DNA of 32,053 bases from Chlamydiia bacterium (GCA_020440465.1 JAGROB010000053.1:1-32053), one strand, 5' to 3'. Shown: positions 14,889-24,211, counted from the stretch's first letter. The notes: generated by a model not told the origin, from the letters alone. Numbers and translations are program-made.

Positions 14889-15944
14889 ATGACCATCTCC
14901 TTCAAATTAATACGGCTCTTTTTCATAGCCCTATCGGCTCTTATTCTATCGTTTTACCTTCCAGCAGTCCTTCCAGGAGGCCTTTCCGCAGGAAACGTTT
15001 ATACCGGTTTGATCTTTGGTATCGGATTTGCGCTGGCTATTATCTTTGGTGAAAGATTGCTTCGCTACGGAAACTTAAAAACCTTCATCGTCATGTCAAT
15101 CGGTCTTTTCTTTGGAACGCTTTTAGGTGAAGGGATTTATAGTTTAGTCTCCATACTCCCACTGGAAAAAGAAGTCTTAGGACTGCTTCATATCTCGCTC
15201 CTCTTAGGCTCCGCTTACTGCGGAATGATGCTCTCCGCCTGGTCATCGGATGAAATCGCTTTATCTATCCCCTTTATTTTGCTTAAAACCGCAGGTCAAA
15301 AGAAAAAAGACTTAATTTTAGACCTTTCCATTTTAACCGACCCCAGAATCATCGACCTGGCAAACTCCGGCCTTGTCGACAACCATTTGGTTCTCCCCCG
15401 CTTTTTGGTTAAAGAGATCCAGACTTTGGGCGATGCGCCGAAAGCCAAAAAAGCCTTAGAAGCTATTAAGAAGCTGGAAAACATTCCGGGACTTGGCCTT
15501 CGCATCATCGAAACGGACTACAGCGAAATTAAAAACATCTCCGACAAGCTGGTTAAACTGGCCCGCTCTTTAGATGCCAACATCTTAAGCGCCGACATCA
15601 ATCGAGTTCAGCAGGCAGAAATCCAGGGTGTCAAAATCATCAACATCAACTTATTGGCTAACGGACTGAAACCGATCACCCAATCTGGCGAACAAATCGA
15701 GATCAAAGTACAGCGTTATGGAAAAGAGCCAAGGCAAGGCGTCGGCTACTTAGAAGACGGCACCATGGTTGTTGTAAATGGCGGCGCCGATTTCATGGGT
15801 GAAACCGTAGTCTGCAACGTGCTATCGGTTAAACATACCGGTACCGGACGATTAATCTTCTGTAATGCTCCTGACGAAGCCGATAAATCGGAGCCCTCTC
15901 CCAGCCAATACTTTGTTTCTGACTACGAGACGGTACCTAAGTAA
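14889..15944 (+). CDS. Membrane-anchored PIN-TRAM domain protein (YacL-like)
   Basis: Resembles the YacL family: an N-terminal membrane domain, a PIN nuclease-type domain and a C-terminal TRAM RNA-binding domain. The protein has 351 residues. Residues 1-130 contain about four helices. The PIN domain spans ~140-255, with acidic residues D145 (ILDLSILTDPRIID), E177 (VKEIQTLGD), D219 and D236 (NILSADINRV) at the expected places, so it may be an active endoribonuclease. TRAM spans ~265-335 (YGKEPRQGVGYLEDGTMVVV, then GTGRLIFCNA). GAGG stands seven bases before the ATG. It directly abuts acpS: the stop TAA is followed at once by the acpS ATG. The substrate in this lineage is unknown. Confidence 0.9.
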   Translation: MTISFKLIRLFFIALSALILSFYLPAVLPGGLSAGNVYTGLIFGIGFALAIIFGERLLRYGNLKTFIVMSIGLFFGTLLGEGIYSLVSILPLEKEVLGLLHISLLLGSAYCGMMLSAWSSDEIALSIPFILLKTAGQKKKDLILDLSILTDPRIIDLANSGLVDNHLVLPRFLVKEIQTLGDAPKAKKALEAIKKLENIPGLGLRIIETDYSEIKNISDKLVKLARSLDANILSADINRVQQAEIQGVKIININLLANGLKPITQSGEQIEIKVQRYGKEPRQGVGYLEDGTMVVVNGGADFMGETVVCNVLSVKHTGTGRLIFCNAPDEADKSEPSPSQYFVSDYETVPK

Positions 15945-16307
15945 ATGAAAGGGATCGGCTGCGACATCGTAGAGGTGGCGCGTATCAAAGGGGTGCTTGA
16001 CCGGCACCCCGACTCTTTTTTAAAAAAAACTTTTACTGATAACGAGACGGACTATTGCCTTTCGATGAAAGAACCGGCCCGGCACTTGGCTGCCCGCTTT
16101 GCCGCCAAAGAAGCTGTCGCGAAAGCGCTGGGTACCGGATTTGGCCAGCACCTCTCCTTTCTAGATATCGAAGTTGTCCGTGAATCCAACGGGCAGCCCT
16201 CCATTCACCTTTCCGATCAGGCAAATCAATATTTTAAAAATCCCTCCTTCCATCTTTCTCTTAGCCACGAGAAAAACTACGCCTTGGCATTTGTAGTCAT
16301 TAATTGA
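15945..16307 (+). CDS. acpS: Holo-[acyl-carrier-protein] synthase AcpS
   Basis: Transfers 4'-phosphopantetheine from CoA to the serine of acyl carrier protein, switching on fatty acid synthesis. The protein has 120 residues, normal length. The Mg-binding Asp is D7 in GIGCDIVEVARI and the Glu is E56 in RFAAKEAVAKALGTG. It also has FLDIEV and the terminal HLSLSHEKNYALAFVV. It starts on the base after the upstream stop codon, so it is translated by reinitiation with the PIN-TRAM gene. Its stop codon overlaps the -35 box of the next promoter. Confidence 0.96.
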   Translation: MKGIGCDIVEVARIKGVLDRHPDSFLKKTFTDNETDYCLSMKEPARHLAARFAAKEAVAKALGTGFGQHLSFLDIEVVRESNGQPSIHLSDQANQYFKNPSFHLSLSHEKNYALAFVVIN

Positions 16308-16332
16308 CTTTAAAACCAAAATAGACTATAAT
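16304..16332 (+). promoter_or_regulatory. Near-consensus promoter of the 951-codon gene
   Basis: TTGACT at 16304-16309 and TATAAT at 16327-16332, spacer 17 bp. The -35 box overlaps the acpS stop codon. AAAATAG lies in the spacer just before the -10 box. The leader from the -10 box to the ATG is 33 bases, A/T-rich, with AAGG nine bases before the start. Its design matches the promoter at 19287-19315. Confidence 0.82.
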
Positions 16333-16365
16333 AGTTTATACTTTATTTAATTTTAAGGTTTTAAC

Positions 16366-19221
16366 ATGATTCCTATCAGTCGTACTACACTTTCCCAATC
16401 TACACTTTTCAAACCTATGGTTGACCAACCCTTTTGCTTACTTATTGAAGCTATTATGGATTGGAAACCGGACAACATAACCGCCTCTCTTTTGGACGGT
16501 CAGCTCTCCAGAGAAACCCTGGAACACAGGGAATCTGTAAAGGTTATATGGCAAACGCTTAAAGATAAACTTATACTCAATAAATCAGAATCGCCTGAAA
16601 AATTTACCCAGCTCCTTGACGCGCTGAAAGTCGGAGGCTTCAGTCTACTTCCTTTATTTAATGATCCAAACCATAGTTTTGAAGAGATAACCGATAATGC
16701 TGATATCCAAAGTGCTCTTAAAGCTTTAAATCAACAAAACACGCCCCAGACGGAAAGGATAAGCGCTGCCACCAGCGAGATATTATCAAGACAAGACCAA
16801 AAAAAACATCTATCAAATCAAATTCAACAGAATATTACTGAACTCGATATCGAAGGGCTAAAACGCACCCTCACGTCGACACAAATTGATATCGGTTTTT
16901 TGACCTCTAACGTTCAGGCTAAGCGGATTTTTGATACTTATATCAATAAAGTAACAAATGCAAACAAAGAAGAACTGTCGAAACTTCTTAACATCATGAA
17001 ATCTTTGCGTAATATTGGGTTTAGACTAAACAGTGTTTTTCAAACTCCCCAAGAATTGTGGAATTGGATTAAGGAAAACCCGGGAATATCGAATATAGAT
17101 TTTGTAGAGATTCTCTTGACTTATTACGGACAAGAGGGCAACCAGTTTTCTCAGGAAAATCGTGTCGAAATTATGAAGGTCCTTATTGAAAGAACTGTCA
17201 GCTTTAGGGTTGAAAAAGGGGAGCTTCAACCGATACCAGAAAATATAACCCCCGAAGAGCTTCAAAATTGCTTCATCGATGCGATAATTAATGTAAGATC
17301 TCTTGTGCTTTATCAGCTACTTCTCTCTGAAAAACTCTCTCTGATAGACTTTCAAAACAAACCTTTTTCTGAAAAATTATACAGAGCCTTCGTCAAGTTA
17401 TTCAGAAGCAAAGATCATCTTAAATACGCTTGTACGTTTCTTCAAAGTTTTGTGGATTATGGGATTTCCCTTAATGGATTCTTAGACACGCTTCAGAAAC
17501 AAAATTTATTTATTGCAACTTATGGAAGCTTGTTTCGAAATAGATTGGAATTGCTCCAAGCCATCACACCTTCTCTTCCCGATACCTCGAGTTCAGAGGA
17601 CAAGCCCATAACTAAATCCACAGTCACGGTACAATCCTTTTATTTTGTTGAATACCTTTTTAATTCAGCTCCGCTTCTAAATCAATTCCTCCAGCTATTT
17701 CAAGAAGTGAAAATAGACCGGGCCAACGTAATATCACCCCAATATACACCCAAAGTTATCGAAGACTCCCCATTTATACAAAAATACTTGGGCGGAATTA
17801 AACTATGTCGAGAACACTATAAAACCTATATTGAGTTTCTTAAAGGGTTAACACAAAAAATTGAAAGACATGAAGTTGATCCCCTTCTTTCCGATGAGGT
17901 CGAAAAGCAGTTGCAAGTGCTTTTACAAAAACTAAAAAGTATCGCCGTATTTCATTCCAGAGAGCCGGAGGCGGCGAAAATCTCTATGGTAGGCCCGCTT
18001 CAAAGATTAAACCTCGATCGAGAAGTCTATCCCGAAAGTTCTGAAGTTATTATCCAACAAAAAGATGCGCTTAAAGCTCTTCAAGATCTTCTTGACGAAG
18101 ATTCTGTAGATGCCTTTCAACAGAAACTAAATGCCCTTCGAGAAGCGGTCCAAAAGGAGAGACAAGAATTAGAAGAAAGAGCTTTACGAAATAGAACGCC
18201 TATCTTTAATGACGAGCCGGCTAGAAAACCCAAAGCCGCCTGGGCCCCTAGGAAAAAGCCAGGAAAAGCGGAGAAAAAAGGAGCCGTAAACCTGAAAAAA
18301 GCGCCTTCAAATGCTGCTCACAAAAAAGCGGCATCACCTGCCCCGGTTATAAGCGTCCCTAATTACCCTCAAGCAGAAGTTTTATCCCGACCTTCTCCCG
18401 CAGTCGCAAAAATTGAAATCGTAGTCCGTAGAGAAATCGTACTTCCGGGACCTACGTTATGTGTACCCAGCGAGCTATCAAGAACCTACCCACAGTTTGA
18501 GCACTTAAAAGAAGTCCTTTTAGAGATGAGCTCCTTATTGGGTGTCCCAGCACCCACAGAAGAAGCTAGAAGCACCCGCACTTACGCGCTCCTTTATGAT
18601 TTATTTAAGTTTCACGACGCTATGGCAGCGCTCTTGAAGTCGACAGACTCAGTCTACTCCTCCTCGTCTTCAATAAGACGTCCACAAGACGTCAGAAATC
18701 GAATTGCTCACCGCTTTCAAAAACTAATCGACATTAAGCCCGATATTTTAGAAGCGTGGGTCAAGTCTATTACGACTGAGTACGATACTCTTCGTAGTAA
18801 TAAGTCCGGTGAAACGAAGGCCTTCAGCTTAATCAATATGCCAAAAGAGATTGAACAAGCTTTAAGCGAGCCGGATGTAGATAATGAAAAAATTCCTGAA
18901 AAAAAGAAGCTATTTGCCCGGCTGACCCAAGACCTTTTAAGTATTAAGCGCCATTGGCTTGAGAACCCCAAGGGAATCCACTCTCAACATATCCCGGGAG
19001 GCCCCTCTGCCGCTAAGTTGCTTTTAACCTTGATGGGACAAGTCATTAAAACCGTTCCTGAACTTAAAAGGACTTACGGGAATCTAATCCCCCAAAGAAA
19101 CCAAGTCGCACACCAATACGATCTTACCGCGGGCGATGGGGATATCTACCGCTTGCCGGAAGAAATAAAGGAGTCCGAAATTATCGGCGCCGTTAAACGT
19201 TTAACCGAGGGTAAAAAGTAA
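16366..19221 (+). CDS. Large orphan protein with tandem C-terminal HEPN-type RNase motifs
   Basis: A 951-residue soluble protein with no signal peptide and no membrane segment. Residues 1-~560 are helical with no family I know. A coiled-coil-like helix (residues ~590-612, AFQQKLNALREAVQKERQEL) leads to a basic Lys/Ala/Pro linker at 616-661. The C-terminal third carries two motifs of the HEPN ribonuclease superfamily (Rx4-6H, usually with N or D after the R): R777-N-R-I-A-H782, followed by RF, and R911-N-Q-V-A-H916, followed by QY, which is the exact Rx4HxY pattern of HepT toxins. Each sits at the end of about 90 helical residues, as expected for the domain's last helix. HEPN domains act as dimers, so the pair could form one active site within the chain. 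I infer an RNA-cleaving effector or toxin. No MntA-type antitoxin nucleotidyltransferase is next to it. Confidence 0.75.
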   Translation: MIPISRTTLSQSTLFKPMVDQPFCLLIEAIMDWKPDNITASLLDGQLSRETLEHRESVKVIWQTLKDKLILNKSESPEKFTQLLDALKVGGFSLLPLFNDPNHSFEEITDNADIQSALKALNQQNTPQTERISAATSEILSRQDQKKHLSNQIQQNITELDIEGLKRTLTSTQIDIGFLTSNVQAKRIFDTYINKVTNANKEELSKLLNIMKSLRNIGFRLNSVFQTPQELWNWIKENPGISNIDFVEILLTYYGQEGNQFSQENRVEIMKVLIERTVSFRVEKGELQPIPENITPEELQNCFIDAIINVRSLVLYQLLLSEKLSLIDFQNKPFSEKLYRAFVKLFRSKDHLKYACTFLQSFVDYGISLNGFLDTLQKQNLFIATYGSLFRNRLELLQAITPSLPDTSSSEDKPITKSTVTVQSFYFVEYLFNSAPLLNQFLQLFQEVKIDRANVISPQYTPKVIEDSPFIQKYLGGIKLCREHYKTYIEFLKGLTQKIERHEVDPLLSDEVEKQLQVLLQKLKSIAVFHSREPEAAKISMVGPLQRLNLDREVYPESSEVIIQQKDALKALQDLLDEDSVDAFQQKLNALREAVQKERQELEERALRNRTPIFNDEPARKPKAAWAPRKKPGKAEKKGAVNLKKAPSNAAHKKAASPAPVISVPNYPQAEVLSRPSPAVAKIEIVVRREIVLPGPTLCVPSELSRTYPQFEHLKEVLLEMSSLLGVPAPTEEARSTRTYALLYDLFKFHDAMAALLKSTDSVYSSSSSIRRPQDVRNRIAHRFQKLIDIKPDILEAWVKSITTEYDTLRSNKSGETKAFSLINMPKEIEQALSEPDVDNEKIPEKKKLFARLTQDLLSIKRHWLENPKGIHSQHIPGGPSAAKLLLTLMGQVIKTVPELKRTYGNLIPQRNQVAHQYDLTAGDGDIYRLPEEIKESEIIGAVKRLTEGKK

Positions 19222-19286
19222 CGCCTTATGAATCTCGCGAGGCTCAAAATTGTCCAAACTAGGATCTTATCCTTCGTAGTTATTAG

Positions 19287-19315
19287 TTGATTTAATATAA
19301 AAATAGTGCTATAAT
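19287..19315 (+). promoter_or_regulatory. Near-consensus promoter of the 1,320-codon gene
   Basis: TTGATT at 19287-19292 and TATAAT at 19310-19315, spacer 17 bp, with AAAATAG (19300-19306) in the spacer and a 31-base A/T-rich leader to the ATG. It follows a 65-base stretch after the previous gene that holds a small hairpin, aggat-ctt-atcct (19261-19273), without a T-run. The promoter shows the large genes are separate but alike transcription units. Confidence 0.8.
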
Positions 19316-19346
19316 TTCTTACTATTTAAAATATTAAGTCATTATT

Positions 19347-22300
19347 ATGGATCCTATTTTACACAGATTCTTGCAGGGAGATTCGACCCCCGATGATTTA
19401 GTGTCGGAAAATCCAAACTTTACGATGCGGATCTTTCAGGCCCTGCAAAACGCGGCTACTCTACCGGGTGTCGATCCCAGGCTGCTTGCGGGACGCGTAA
19501 GCGCCGTATTTTCATCCCCGCTGCCGTCGTGGCTACAACCCCACGCCCCCACAACTCAGCCCCTTTTAAAGCCGCAAGACCTATTCATCGCCGTGATAAA
19601 TGCAGATTATCGGTTAATCTCTCAGTTGGCCGAACGTTTCCCGCAAGAGATCCAAGAAATAAAGGATGAAGAGGGACGAAATCCCCTATTTTATGCCTGT
19701 TTAGCCACTCGATTTGATGCGAATTTATTTACCCGACTTGCCGAATTGTGTCCCGACTGGCTTAGCCAGCCCAATAATCAAAATAATTTTCCCGTAGAAT
19801 TTTTATCGAAAGAGGAAGATAAAGCAACCTACGTTCGGCTTAATATATTCGTCGACCTAAAAGCCTTGATCAGGCATTTAACAGAGATTAACCTTCAAAG
19901 CGAATCACCCGTTCTTCAAGGCTTTTTAAAAGATCTGACAAAAAGCCCTGTCACGGACAAGAAGGCTTTTGAGCTCTATTTTAGAATCGCAAAAGAATAT
20001 GTAGAAGCCTCAGAGGAGCAGCAGGCCATAACCCTCATTAGAGCGCTTGTTGACGTATGGCCCCAGTTTCCCAGCTACTTATTTGCACTTGCGATCTATC
20101 GCGAATTTTTTCTGGACTACACTTCCTTTGACAGCAAATCTATTACCCCTATAAAAATCCCGGCAGAACTTCTTTCGATGCTGGAATTAGACAAATGGTC
20201 ACTTTACCGAGAAGATCTTCCCGAAGAACTTTTAATTCTTTATGTTTTACACACATTAGCCCCCGACGATCTACGCATCCAAGAAATTCCTTTAAAACTA
20301 AGGTGGTATTTATCCAAAGAGGCTTTGGCTCCCAAGATCCAAGGAGATGAATGTCTTGAGCAGTTAGAGCTTTTTGCTTATTGTCCTCCATTTTTATCCC
20401 TTTTGACGCCGGAGTGCTTACCGGAGGACGCGGCCCTTAAAATTGCGACTCAGCTTGCCGAAAGGGTATTAGAGGGAATCCCATCACTATCGCCTTTTAT
20501 TAAATACTACCATGCGCTTCCCGCAAGCACACAACTGAACTTGCTAAACGCATTTAAAAGCTCCTATCTTAAGAACAACGGCTCGTTAGAATTTTTGATT
20601 CAATTTTCGGCGTCACAAAATCTGGATACTTCCGAGAGAGCCTTTTTCGAGACCTTTAAAACGCTGTTTGAATCGATTGACCCCAACTCCCTAAAAGGTC
20701 AAACAGCCGATTTACAAAGACTTTTAAACGCGCTTGTCACTTGCACGCCAAAAATGGGGATTGAGCCCATCCGCTGGATCTTAGCCAACCCCTCATTTAA
20801 AGAGGCTTTTTCTCAACAAGAGATCGCCGATGCTTTGTACCCTCCCGGTTGTTTTGCAAAAAAGAATTTGGAGGCAATCGACATCGACACCGTTTTGCGC
20901 TTCATCCGTGTCGGAGCCCCGCTTAGTCTTCAAAACTATATAGATTTGACACGATTTTCTTTGGGAGATCAGCTGTTGGACACCCTTACCCAAGCCTGGG
21001 CTTTGACCTCTTCGGATGAGTGTCGGCTTGAAATTGATTCCGACCACTACCCCCTTTCGCAAATCTTAGAAAATTTAATCGATTGCGCTCATTTTTCTGC
21101 CGAGCACAACACAGACCACCATCGTAAACTGGTGCATCTTATCATTAAGCTTTTAAAACTTTTGCCCCTTACCGATCAAATCGATCTTTATATTGATGAT
21201 GTTAGCGCAATAGCCTTTAACTGTGGACTGCATGAGGAGGGCGCTCAGTTCCTTAAACTGGCAAACTTTCCAATCGAAGTCAACTCAGACTTATATAATC
21301 CTGAAAGTCAGCCGGTGCTCCAAGAAGCTTTCAAAGAAGAAATTGCTCAAGCACTTGAAGAGCTAAAAACGACTCATCCTAATTCCGGGATTCGGTTTAG
21401 CCAAGACGAAAGGGGAAGTTTTGTCATTCACTATCCGGAAAAACCTGATATAAGACTCTACGGACCCCTCCTTGCATTAAAAGATCGTGCCTATGAAATG
21501 ATTTGTGAATTGTGGGCGAGTACCTTGATGACATCTATGACTGAAGTAATGGTAGATGCCGAAACCACTATCGAAGCCGCCCTTTTCTTAGAGCGGAATG
21601 AACCGCTTTTAATTAAACGAGACTTAGAAAAACCTCTCTTTTGGTTTTATTATCTTAATTCGGAAACGGGACTTGTAAAACGAAAAGAACTCTACCTTCA
21701 GGATATACCCACGTGGCAAAATCTTGTTATAAAATATCTTGAATTCAAAGACGCGCTTCAAATTCAGGTTTCTTCAGATCCTAAACCGAACCAAACTACC
21801 ATGATGCCTTGGTCCTTTGATGAATATCAGTTAAGGCAGCTTCCGTGGGGAGGGGTTAAACTATTTTACAAAGATCCCGAGCTTGCAATCGGTTACTACC
21901 GGGTTTTTTACGGGAAAAATGCCGCTCTTGAGTATAAGAAAGAACTTGACAAGCGTCTTGAAATAATCCTTTCCGTAAGAGCTTTTTGCGAAAAAATACC
22001 CGGTCTTAATTTTGTCCCTTTAAGCGGCTCCTTAGACGATAGAGTTCAAACCGCTCTTACAAGTCCCGACATAAGACAAAACTCTGTTATTCTCTTAGAA
22101 AACAAACCGATGCTTTTATCTGAAAGGGGCCCTTTTGGTCCCATTGGGTTCTTCATTGATCCGTCTTTGGGTAAAGAAGAATTAGCTCCCCTTTTAGAAC
22201 TCTCTTCTATAGCTCTCGGAACCGTAGTCTCCGAAGGTGGAAGAAGCCACTTACCGTCAACCGCCCCCCTAGTGCTGCCGGATGCGCCTGTTGATACCGA

Positions 22301-23309
22301 TTTGGCAATCCTTTTGACCACCAAAGAACTCTCTGAAAGCCATACAAGCACCTTAACCTACATTATCAAAGCCATCAGGGGGGAAGATCTTATTCAAGGC
22401 TGGGATCCGGTAGAACATGCCGATCTTTATCTTAAGTTTCGCATTGTCGCCACACATCTTATCAAGGAGCTGAGCAAGCCGGAAAATAGTCACGCTCTTA
22501 GTTGCTTTATCGATCTTGCCGCGGGCGAAGGAATTTTGTGCGGGCACGGTCTGTGGGAGCTCGTTTGGAAAAATTATCAGATCCTCTTTACCGGAAATCT
22601 TTTACAAGATACCAAGGGATCTTTAGATGCAGTCCTCGCACAGGCTTTCGATCAAGCGGTCGAAAATTTCAAAAACCGTCTGTTGTACCTAAGTCGACAT
22701 CCTTATGTCTCAAGTCAAAGCACCCATATTTCAGCCTACTTAAATTTATTCCTTCATAAAAAGCAAAGCCTGGTTTCTCTTGACGAGGCCGATAGAATTG
22801 ATGACTACGCGACTATTTATGGTGGAGAGGTGTTTTCCCAAACTACGCTGGACTTTATGTGGAAAGCCTTAATGCCTCTACTTTTGGTCGACAGTTTTGG
22901 AGAATCGCTTAAATCCTCCTACGAAACGCAAGGCAGTGTACAAAATGCGCTCAAATTCCACACAGAAGAGGAGCTTAAAAGCGAGACAGACAGCCCTTGG
23001 GTAACGAATGATCAACAGGTAAAATATCAGCTTATTAAATTCAGAAGTGAAGCGGGCACCCGATTAAGTCACTCAGCCGAAAACGCCTCGCCTAACCGGG
23101 GCAAAAGAAGCGCGGGCGAAGCGGAGTTGGATGAACGAATTCCCAAAGACAATAAGCAGCAAGAAGTTGATCTATTTATAGAACAAATCTATGACGAGCA
23201 AGAACTGATGGCGCCGATTGACTCGAATGCCGAGTGCTCGGTCTATATTCCGACAGCCAAAGCTTTGTTGTTCCTTTTAGAAAGAAAGGGAGTATTGACG
23301 AGGGCATAA
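19347..23309 (+). CDS. Very large orphan protein with ankyrin-like N-terminal repeats
   Basis: A 1,320-residue soluble protein with no signal peptide. I recognise no overall family. Residues 78-152 look like two degenerate ankyrin repeats (DLFIAVINADYRLISQLAERF, then GRNPLFYACLATRFDANLF). The middle is Leu-rich and helical with solenoid-like spacing. The far C-terminus is charged and includes a basic cluster NRGKRS at 1250-1255 and a Glu/Asp-rich end. The start is the ATG at 19347, 31 bases after a perfect -10 box; the ribosome-binding site is weak. It shares promoter design and orientation with the HEPN-motif gene upstream and lacks any repeated DNA or mobile-element scar. By size, orphan status and context, an effector delivered into the host is plausible, but not shown by the sequence. 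Confidence 0.75.
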   Translation: MDPILHRFLQGDSTPDDLVSENPNFTMRIFQALQNAATLPGVDPRLLAGRVSAVFSSPLPSWLQPHAPTTQPLLKPQDLFIAVINADYRLISQLAERFPQEIQEIKDEEGRNPLFYACLATRFDANLFTRLAELCPDWLSQPNNQNNFPVEFLSKEEDKATYVRLNIFVDLKALIRHLTEINLQSESPVLQGFLKDLTKSPVTDKKAFELYFRIAKEYVEASEEQQAITLIRALVDVWPQFPSYLFALAIYREFFLDYTSFDSKSITPIKIPAELLSMLELDKWSLYREDLPEELLILYVLHTLAPDDLRIQEIPLKLRWYLSKEALAPKIQGDECLEQLELFAYCPPFLSLLTPECLPEDAALKIATQLAERVLEGIPSLSPFIKYYHALPASTQLNLLNAFKSSYLKNNGSLEFLIQFSASQNLDTSERAFFETFKTLFESIDPNSLKGQTADLQRLLNALVTCTPKMGIEPIRWILANPSFKEAFSQQEIADALYPPGCFAKKNLEAIDIDTVLRFIRVGAPLSLQNYIDLTRFSLGDQLLDTLTQAWALTSSDECRLEIDSDHYPLSQILENLIDCAHFSAEHNTDHHRKLVHLIIKLLKLLPLTDQIDLYIDDVSAIAFNCGLHEEGAQFLKLANFPIEVNSDLYNPESQPVLQEAFKEEIAQALEELKTTHPNSGIRFSQDERGSFVIHYPEKPDIRLYGPLLALKDRAYEMICELWASTLMTSMTEVMVDAETTIEAALFLERNEPLLIKRDLEKPLFWFYYLNSETGLVKRKELYLQDIPTWQNLVIKYLEFKDALQIQVSSDPKPNQTTMMPWSFDEYQLRQLPWGGVKLFYKDPELAIGYYRVFYGKNAALEYKKELDKRLEIILSVRAFCEKIPGLNFVPLSGSLDDRVQTALTSPDIRQNSVILLENKPMLLSERGPFGPIGFFIDPSLGKEELAPLLELSSIALGTVVSEGGRSHLPSTAPLVLPDAPVDTDLAILLTTKELSESHTSTLTYIIKAIRGEDLIQGWDPVEHADLYLKFRIVATHLIKELSKPENSHALSCFIDLAAGEGILCGHGLWELVWKNYQILFTGNLLQDTKGSLDAVLAQAFDQAVENFKNRLLYLSRHPYVSSQSTHISAYLNLFLHKKQSLVSLDEADRIDDYATIYGGEVFSQTTLDFMWKALMPLLLVDSFGESLKSSYETQGSVQNALKFHTEEELKSETDSPWVTNDQQVKYQLIKFRSEAGTRLSHSAENASPNRGKRSAGEAELDERIPKDNKQQEVDLFIEQIYDEQELMAPIDSNAECSVYIPTAKALLFLLERKGVLTRA

Positions 23310-23331
23310 GGATTTCTGTATAACGGAATCC

Positions 23332-23805
23332 ATGAAAGCTCTTTATAAAGGACCGCTCTTCGAGGTCCAAAAAATCGAAAACAAAGATGTCGTTATCCAT
23401 CCCGGTGCGGCCGTAATTCTTCCCTTGCTTGAGCCGGGTGTGGTCTTAATGATTAAAAATAAGCGGGTCGCCGTGGGTAAAACGCTTTGGGAGCTTCCTG
23501 CCGGAACCGTCGATCCCGACGAGATGCCACTTGTCACTGCCAAAAGAGAACTCGAAGAAGAGACAGGGTATAAAGCAAAAGAGCTAAAACCCATCACGGA
23601 GTTTTATACCTCTCCCGGATATTCCAATGAAAAAGTGTATGCCTTTTTAGCGGAAGAGGTCAGAAAGACGAAGCAGAACTTAGAGCCGGGCGAAGAGATC
23701 GAAGTAGTTCCCATGAAATGGACCCACATCATCGAGTTAATCAAAAACGAAGAGATCCAGGATGCTAAAACACTTGCCGTCCTAATGCACTACATCCTTT
23801 TTTAG
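23332..23805 (+). CDS. NUDIX hydrolase of ADP-ribose pyrophosphatase type
   Basis: Predicted to hydrolyse a nucleoside diphosphate sugar such as ADP-ribose. The protein has 157 residues. The Nudix box runs from G58 to Y80, GTVDPDEMPLVTAKRELEEE followed by TGY, and fits Gx5Ex7REUxEExGU exactly. Upstream LWELPAG and downstream FYTSPGYSNEKVYAFLAEE (a Pro about 16 residues after the box) are typical of the ADP-ribose group (NudF/YqkG). It starts 22 bp after the large orphan gene with a weak GGAA before the ATG and no own promoter that I can see, so it may be read through from 19287. ADP-ribose specificity is inferred. Confidence 0.92.
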   Translation: MKALYKGPLFEVQKIENKDVVIHPGAAVILPLLEPGVVLMIKNKRVAVGKTLWELPAGTVDPDEMPLVTAKRELEEETGYKAKELKPITEFYTSPGYSNEKVYAFLAEEVRKTKQNLEPGEEIEVVPMKWTHIIELIKNEEIQDAKTLAVLMHYILF

Positions 23806-23828
23806 TATTAAACAATTTTTTTGGAGTT

Positions 23829-24176
23829 TCAGGTTTTGGGTTTGTAGTTTCTTTCGATGGAGCGGTTGGCCTTTGGGGGTTTTTCAAGAATTTCTTTGAT
23901 GCGCTTGCGAGTCTTTTTTAGCTCATCTTCCCACTTCGACGCCATCATTTGTTGAGCGCCCTTTGTGGGGACTTGAGCTTCTTGTCTTAAGTTTTGCACT
24001 TGAGTCTGGATTTTATTCGCCAGATCGACTCCCTCTTGATCGAGCCTGTGATCCATCATGCCCTTAAGCATCTGGTTATCTTGCTGAAGGGTTTTTAAAT
24101 TTTCTTGCACAGTGGCAGGGTTATATGCACTCAAGTGGTTGTACATTGAATTCAGGGCCCCGTTTAAATCGCTCAT
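23829..24176 (-). CDS. Small helical orphan protein
   Basis: A 115-residue protein with no signal or membrane segment, largely helical, with coiled-coil character from ~20 to ~95 (for example NLKTLQQDNQMLKGMMDHRL) and a basic tail. I do not recognise it. GGAG lies eight bases before the ATG. It converges with the NUDIX gene (23 bp between stops) and diverges from the methyltransferase gene (35 bp between starts). A small helical, Gln/Lys-rich protein in a chlamydia might be a secretion-associated factor, but there is no motif to support it. Confidence 0.75.
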   Translation of the reverse strand: MSDLNGALNSMYNHLSAYNPATVQENLKTLQQDNQMLKGMMDHRLDQEGVDLANKIQTQVQNLRQEAQVPTKGAQQMMASKWEDELKKTRKRIKEILEKPPKANRSIERNYKPKT

Positions 24177-24211
24177 AGTGTATACTCCAACCTAAAACAT
24201 CAAACTTTTAT

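Noticed and set aside
19261-19273. Small hairpin aggat-ctt-atcct between the two large orphan genes
   Set aside because: Only five base pairs and no T-run follow, so it is not a convincing terminator.
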